A DNA stretch of 16,633 nucleotides from positions 1-16,633 of the forward strand of contig JAFGCA010000162.1 in NCBI GenBank assembly GCA_016932895.1. The letters run 5' to 3'. Every line of letters begins with the position of its first letter. Position 1 is the first letter of the stretch. The notes under the pieces were generated by a model. That model saw only the letters and a program-made list of their open reading frames with translations. It made no database searches and was not told the origin of the DNA. Origin of the DNA: Sedimentisphaerales bacterium (GTDB lineage Bacteria > Planctomycetota > Phycisphaerae > Sedimentisphaerales > SG8-4). Shown one piece after another: positions 13,875 through 16,633 of this stretch. Made by a program: the position numbers and the translations under genes.

Positions 13875-14507
13875 ATGTCTCGAATACTCGATTTGACGGT
13901 ACCTCTGCAAGACGGCATGCCGGGCGTCTCCATCGAACCGGCCAGGACCGTGGACGAAGACGGCTGGAACGCCACGACGCTGCACCTCTACTCGCACTGC
14001 GGGACCCACATGGACGCCCCGCTGCACTTCGGCGTCAGCAGACAGAGCATTGACGAGATTCCGCTGGAGCACTTGATGGGGCCGGCGTGGGTGGCGGACC
14101 TGTCGGGCATCGAGCCGCGTGCTCTCATCGAGGTCGGCGACGTCGCCGGCGCGGTGCCGCACCTGAAAGCCGGCGACGGACTGTTGCTTCGCACCGACTG
14201 GAGCCGGCGCCTGGGCGATCCGTCCTATCGCAACGCTCTGCCCCGCGTGAGTCTCGATCTGGCCCGGTGGTGCGTGGATCGGGGCGTGCGTCTTCTCGGG
14301 GTCGAGCCGCCGTCCGTGGCCGACGTTCACAACATCGAGGAATTGACGGCCGTGCATACGGTGTTGCTCGAAGGCAATGTCGTCGTGGTCGAAGGGTTGG
14401 CCCATCTGGACCAGATTCGCAAGGACAAGGTGATCTTCATGGCGTTTCCGCTGAAGGTCGCCGGCGGAGACGGCGCGCCGGTGCGGGCGCTGGCCATCGA
14501 GGACTGA
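13875..14507 (+). CDS. Cyclase-family metal-dependent hydrolase (kynurenine formamidase-like fold)
   Basis: 210 aa from the ATG at 13875; a TTG one codon earlier also keeps the frame, but the ATG is preferred. Stop TGA at 14505-14507. The hallmark H41-x-G-T-H45-x-D47-x-P-x-H51 (HCGTHMDAPLHF) binds Zn or Mn in this family, which includes KynB, isatin hydrolase and many unassigned cyclases. The start LDLTVPLQDGMPGV and the C-terminal FMAFPLKVAGGDGAPVRALA are also characteristic. It is 6 nt after the dehydrogenase gene with almost no ribosome site, suggesting translational coupling. In this setting a role in opening a lactone or hydrolysing a sugar-acid intermediate fits better than tryptophan catabolism, since no kynurenine genes are near. 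That is inference. Confidence 0.88.
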   Translation: MSRILDLTVPLQDGMPGVSIEPARTVDEDGWNATTLHLYSHCGTHMDAPLHFGVSRQSIDEIPLEHLMGPAWVADLSGIEPRALIEVGDVAGAVPHLKAGDGLLLRTDWSRRLGDPSYRNALPRVSLDLARWCVDRGVRLLGVEPPSVADVHNIEELTAVHTVLLEGNVVVVEGLAHLDQIRKDKVIFMAFPLKVAGGDGAPVRALAIED

Positions 14508-14565
14508 AAGACCCGGCCCGCGCGAGGTCTCCACAATACGAGTATAGAGGACGAGGATCGACGAT

Positions 14566-16005
14566 ATGACCACATCCCCGCCACGTATGAGTCGCCAGCG
14601 CTTCATTCTCATCGGCATCCTGTTCTTCCACAGCGTCAACACCTACATGGACCGCGCGTGCATCGCCTCGGCCGTGGACTATATCAAGAGGGACCTCTCG
14701 ATATCCAAGGAGCTGATGGGCCTGGTGCTGGGCATCTTCGCGGTGGGGTACGCCTTGTTTCAGGTGCCTTCCGGCTGGATTGCCGACCGCCTCGGCCCGC
14801 GCAAGGCGCTGACCATCGTCGTGGCCGTCTGGAGCGCGTTTACCGCGCTGACCGGCGCGGCACGCAACGCCCTGCAAATGCTGACCCTGCGCTTTCTGTT
14901 CGGTGTGGGCGAGGCCGGCGCTTTTCCCGGCGCCGCCCAGGCGTTCTTTCGCTGGCTGCCCGTCAAGGACCGCGGCTTCGCCCACGGGATCAACTTCTCC
15001 GGCAGCCGCCTGGGAGCGGCATTCTCCCTCTTCTTGATGCCGTGGCTAATTCTGCAGATCGGCTGGCGGTGGACGTTCGCGGTCAACGGACTGATTGGAG
15101 TGGTCTGGGCCACCGTGTGGCTCATCTGGTTCCGCGACAACCCGAAGGATAATCCCAAGGTCAACCGGGAAGAGCTGGAGTACATCGAGCGAGGCCGCGT
15201 CAGTGACTTCACCGCCACGGTGAAGGCCTCGTTTGCGGAAGTCTTCACCTCGCTGAATATGTCACTGGCCATGGTGCAGTATTTCGCCAGCAACGTAACG
15301 TTTTTCATCAGTCTGACCTGGCTGCCCTCGTACCTTAAGAACCAGTGGCCCAACGATCCGCGGGCGGTGTACTGGTCGGCGGCGCCGCTGATCTTTGCGG
15401 CCTTTGCCAACTGGATCGCCGGCGCCATGGTCACGCAGTTGTTCCAGCGAGGCTATCACGTGGGCTCCCGCCGGGCCACAGCGATCGTGGGCTTCGCGCT
15501 CGGCGTGCTGGGATTGCTGCTGGCCACGCAGACGAACAATCTGTACGGATTCGTCTTTTGCTTTAGCCTCGCGACGTTCGGGGTGGACATGACACTGAGC
15601 CCGAGCTGGGCCTTCTGCAACGACATCGGCGGCGCCAACTCCGGCGCCGTGTCCGGCTCCATGAACATGGTGGGCAACATCGGGGCGGCCCTGAGCGCCA
15701 TCGCGTTTCCGCTTCTCCAGAACCAGGAAACCGGAAATGCCAATACCTTCTTCGTCGTGGCGGCCGTCTTGAACTTCGTGGCCATCGCCGCCTGGTGCGT
15801 CATGAACCCCAACCGCGTCTCCGACAGGAAGCTCTCGCCGGCCGCCATTCGCAAGCGCTTCATCACCATGCTCACCGCGCTGTTCGTCCTGACCGGTGCG
15901 GCGGTGGGCTTCAAGATCTACCGCTCCCTCGAAAAGAAACCGACCCCGGTGGCCGAGCCCAACCAGACCGACGCCAACGAGGTGACCGATGCGAATCAAC
16001 CGTAG
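14566..16005 (+). CDS. MFS transporter, anion:cation symporter (hexuronate/glucarate-type), with extra C-terminal helix
   Basis: 479 aa. Inner-membrane secondary transporter. Motif A-like FAVGYALFQVPSGWIADRLG (loop 2-3), MDRACIASAVDYIKRDLSIS after TM1, the FLFGVGEAGAFPGAAQAF block in TM4-5 and FRDNPKDNP at the central loop are typical of the ACS family (ExuT, GarP, GudP), whose substrates are hexuronates, aldarates and related organic acids. Twelve membrane segments fit the length up to about residue 415. After that comes an unusual basic stretch, a thirteenth hydrophobic helix (about 431-450) and a polar, Asn/Thr-rich tail. The ATG at 14566 follows AGAGG/GAGG ribosome sites. It lies 58 nt after the cyclase-family gene, in the same operon, and probably imports the acidic sugar released by the exported enzymes. 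Confidence 0.92.
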   Translation: MTTSPPRMSRQRFILIGILFFHSVNTYMDRACIASAVDYIKRDLSISKELMGLVLGIFAVGYALFQVPSGWIADRLGPRKALTIVVAVWSAFTALTGAARNALQMLTLRFLFGVGEAGAFPGAAQAFFRWLPVKDRGFAHGINFSGSRLGAAFSLFLMPWLILQIGWRWTFAVNGLIGVVWATVWLIWFRDNPKDNPKVNREELEYIERGRVSDFTATVKASFAEVFTSLNMSLAMVQYFASNVTFFISLTWLPSYLKNQWPNDPRAVYWSAAPLIFAAFANWIAGAMVTQLFQRGYHVGSRRATAIVGFALGVLGLLLATQTNNLYGFVFCFSLATFGVDMTLSPSWAFCNDIGGANSGAVSGSMNMVGNIGAALSAIAFPLLQNQETGNANTFFVVAAVLNFVAIAAWCVMNPNRVSDRKLSPAAIRKRFITMLTALFVLTGAAVGFKIYRSLEKKPTPVAEPNQTDANEVTDANQP

Positions 16006-16017
16006 AGAGTAAAAGTC

Positions 16018-16036
16018 ATCGCCGCCTCGCGGCGAT
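16018..16036 (+). terminator. Hairpin after the transporter gene (possible attenuator or weak terminator)
   Basis: ATCGCCGC (16018-16025) pairs perfectly with GCGGCGAT (16029-16036) around a 3-nt loop, 12 nt after the transporter stop. No clean T run follows directly (TCCGGAATTTTGATT). It may reduce, not end, transcription into the oxidoreductase gene, or protect the upstream mRNA end. Confidence 0.4.
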
Positions 16037-16075
16037 TCCGGAATTTTGATTCTTGCTATTTGATCTTTGATTTTG

Positions 16076-16090
16076 CATGCCGGAGGCATG
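16076..16090 (+). promoter_or_regulatory. Hairpin containing the ribosome binding site of the Gfo/Idh gene
   Basis: CATGCC (16076-16081) and GGCATG (16085-16090) form a perfect 6-bp stem with a GGA loop, and the Shine-Dalgarno GGAGG (16082-16086) lies in the loop and 3' arm. The site is 7 nt from ATG 16094 but only 1 nt from the in-frame ATG at 16088, which decides for 16094. The fold could lower translation of the gene. Confidence 0.45.
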
Positions 16091-16093
16091 ACG

Positions 16094-16633
16094 ATGGCGC
16101 AGTTCAAAGGCGTATGTGTCGGTGCCGGATACTTCAGCCACTTCCAGTACGAGGCGTGGCAGCGAATCGGCGAGGTCACCATCACGGCCATGTGCAACCG
16201 CAACGCCGAGCGGGCGAAGACAATCATGGACAAGTTCGGCATCGCCAACCACTACACCGACTACCGCGAGATGCTCGAGAAGGAAAAGCCCGACTTCGTC
16301 GATATCATCACACCGCCGCCGACGCACCTGGAGATGTGCCAAACCGCTGCCGACCTCGGCATCCACGTGATCTGCCAGAAACCGCTGGCACCGACGTTCG
16401 ACGAGGCCAAACGGATCGTGGCCTGCACGAACGAGGCGGACGTTCGTTTCATGGTGCACGAGAACTGGCGGTTCCAGCCCTGGTATCGCGAGATCAGGCG
16501 GCTGCTCGACGACGGCGCGGTGGGGCAGAAGATTCACGTGATGAGCTTTCGCTCGCGCATGGGCGACGGCTGGGGCGCCGAGGCCTACCTGAACCGCCAG
16601 CCGTACTTTCGGGACTACCCGCGCCTGCTCGTC
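16094..16633 (+). CDS. Gfo/Idh/MocA family oxidoreductase, 3' end outside the window
   Basis: 180 codons visible and open to the right edge; family members are usually 330-450 aa, so about half is missing. The N-terminus is a Rossmann domain that binds NAD(P): GVCVGAGYFSHFQYEAW (6-22), AMCNRN at strand 2 (32-37), DFVDIITPPPTH (67-78) and the catalytic Lys in QKPLAP (95-100), where most relatives have EKP. HENWRFQPWYREIRRL (122-137) and IHVMSFRSR (147-155) begin the C-terminal sheet domain. The family oxidises or epimerises sugars, inositols and sugar acids in the cytoplasm. It follows the transporter after 88 nt and probably acts on the imported sugar. Substrate not assignable. Confidence 0.93.
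   Translation, partial: MAQFKGVCVGAGYFSHFQYEAWQRIGEVTITAMCNRNAERAKTIMDKFGIANHYTDYREMLEKEKPDFVDIITPPPTHLEMCQTAADLGIHVICQKPLAPTFDEAKRIVACTNEADVRFMVHENWRFQPWYREIRRLLDDGAVGQKIHVMSFRSRMGDGWGAEAYLNRQPYFRDYPRLLV

Noticed and set aside
9909..14642. A 1577-codon open frame on the minus strand
   Set aside because: It runs antisense to the DUF5060, dehydrogenase and cyclase genes, all of which have clear family motifs. Its peptide is Val/Gly/Asp/Arg-rich without motifs, as expected from GC-rich codon bias on the coding strand.

Overview
The window reads as a chromosome fragment of a GC-rich, probably anaerobic planctomycete. I infer class Phycisphaerae, perhaps Sedimentisphaerales-like, from three things: the lone H-X9-DG pseudopilin, the sulfatase / BNR / DUF5060 gene mix, and a dense intergenic repeat of a kind I remember from such genomes. 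Anaerobic life is suggested by a glycyl radical enzyme and its activase. No taxonomic marker is present, so the assignment is inference.

Layout. (1) 1-1714, minus strand: an operon of a glycyl radical enzyme activase (GTG start) followed 3 nt later by a glycyl radical enzyme that runs off the left edge. Its likely promoter, near 1759-1787, lies in a very G-rich tract. (2) 2103-3476, minus: a 457-aa protein of unknown function with clearly lower GC than its surroundings. (3) 3477-4929: about 1.4 kb without a confident gene. It holds a possible 45-56 aa ORF, a near-consensus sigma70-type promoter at 4060-4088, a degenerate repeat array (core CAAACGAACCCAAT and variants, nine copies, 4237-4787) and a weaker promoter before the next gene. 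(4) 4930-16633, all plus strand: a carbohydrate-utilisation cluster. Its genes encode a BNR/sialidase-fold lipoprotein, a Tat-exported sulfatase, a pseudopilin-like protein, a XylR-type regulator, a secreted 985-aa DUF5060 putative glycosidase, a tartrate/isopropylmalate-type dehydrogenase, a cyclase-family metal hydrolase, an MFS anion/uronate-type transporter and a Gfo/Idh/MocA oxidoreductase cut by the right edge.

How it may work together (inference). The exported sulfatase, BNR protein and DUF5060 enzyme would desulfate and cut a sulfated, perhaps uronate-rich, polysaccharide. The MFS transporter would import an acidic sugar, and the Gfo/Idh oxidoreductase, cyclase-family hydrolase and beta-decarboxylating dehydrogenase would convert it oxidatively.

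The strongest new signal is regulatory. An ungapped 42-bp motif (28/42 identical) occurs upstream of both the pseudopilin gene and the DUF5060 gene, 83 and 84 bases before their start codons. In each copy there is a direct repeat with 22-bp periodicity whose proximal half abuts or overlaps a candidate -35 box. This is the geometry expected of an AraC/XylR-type activator site, and a XylR-type regulator is encoded between the two copies.
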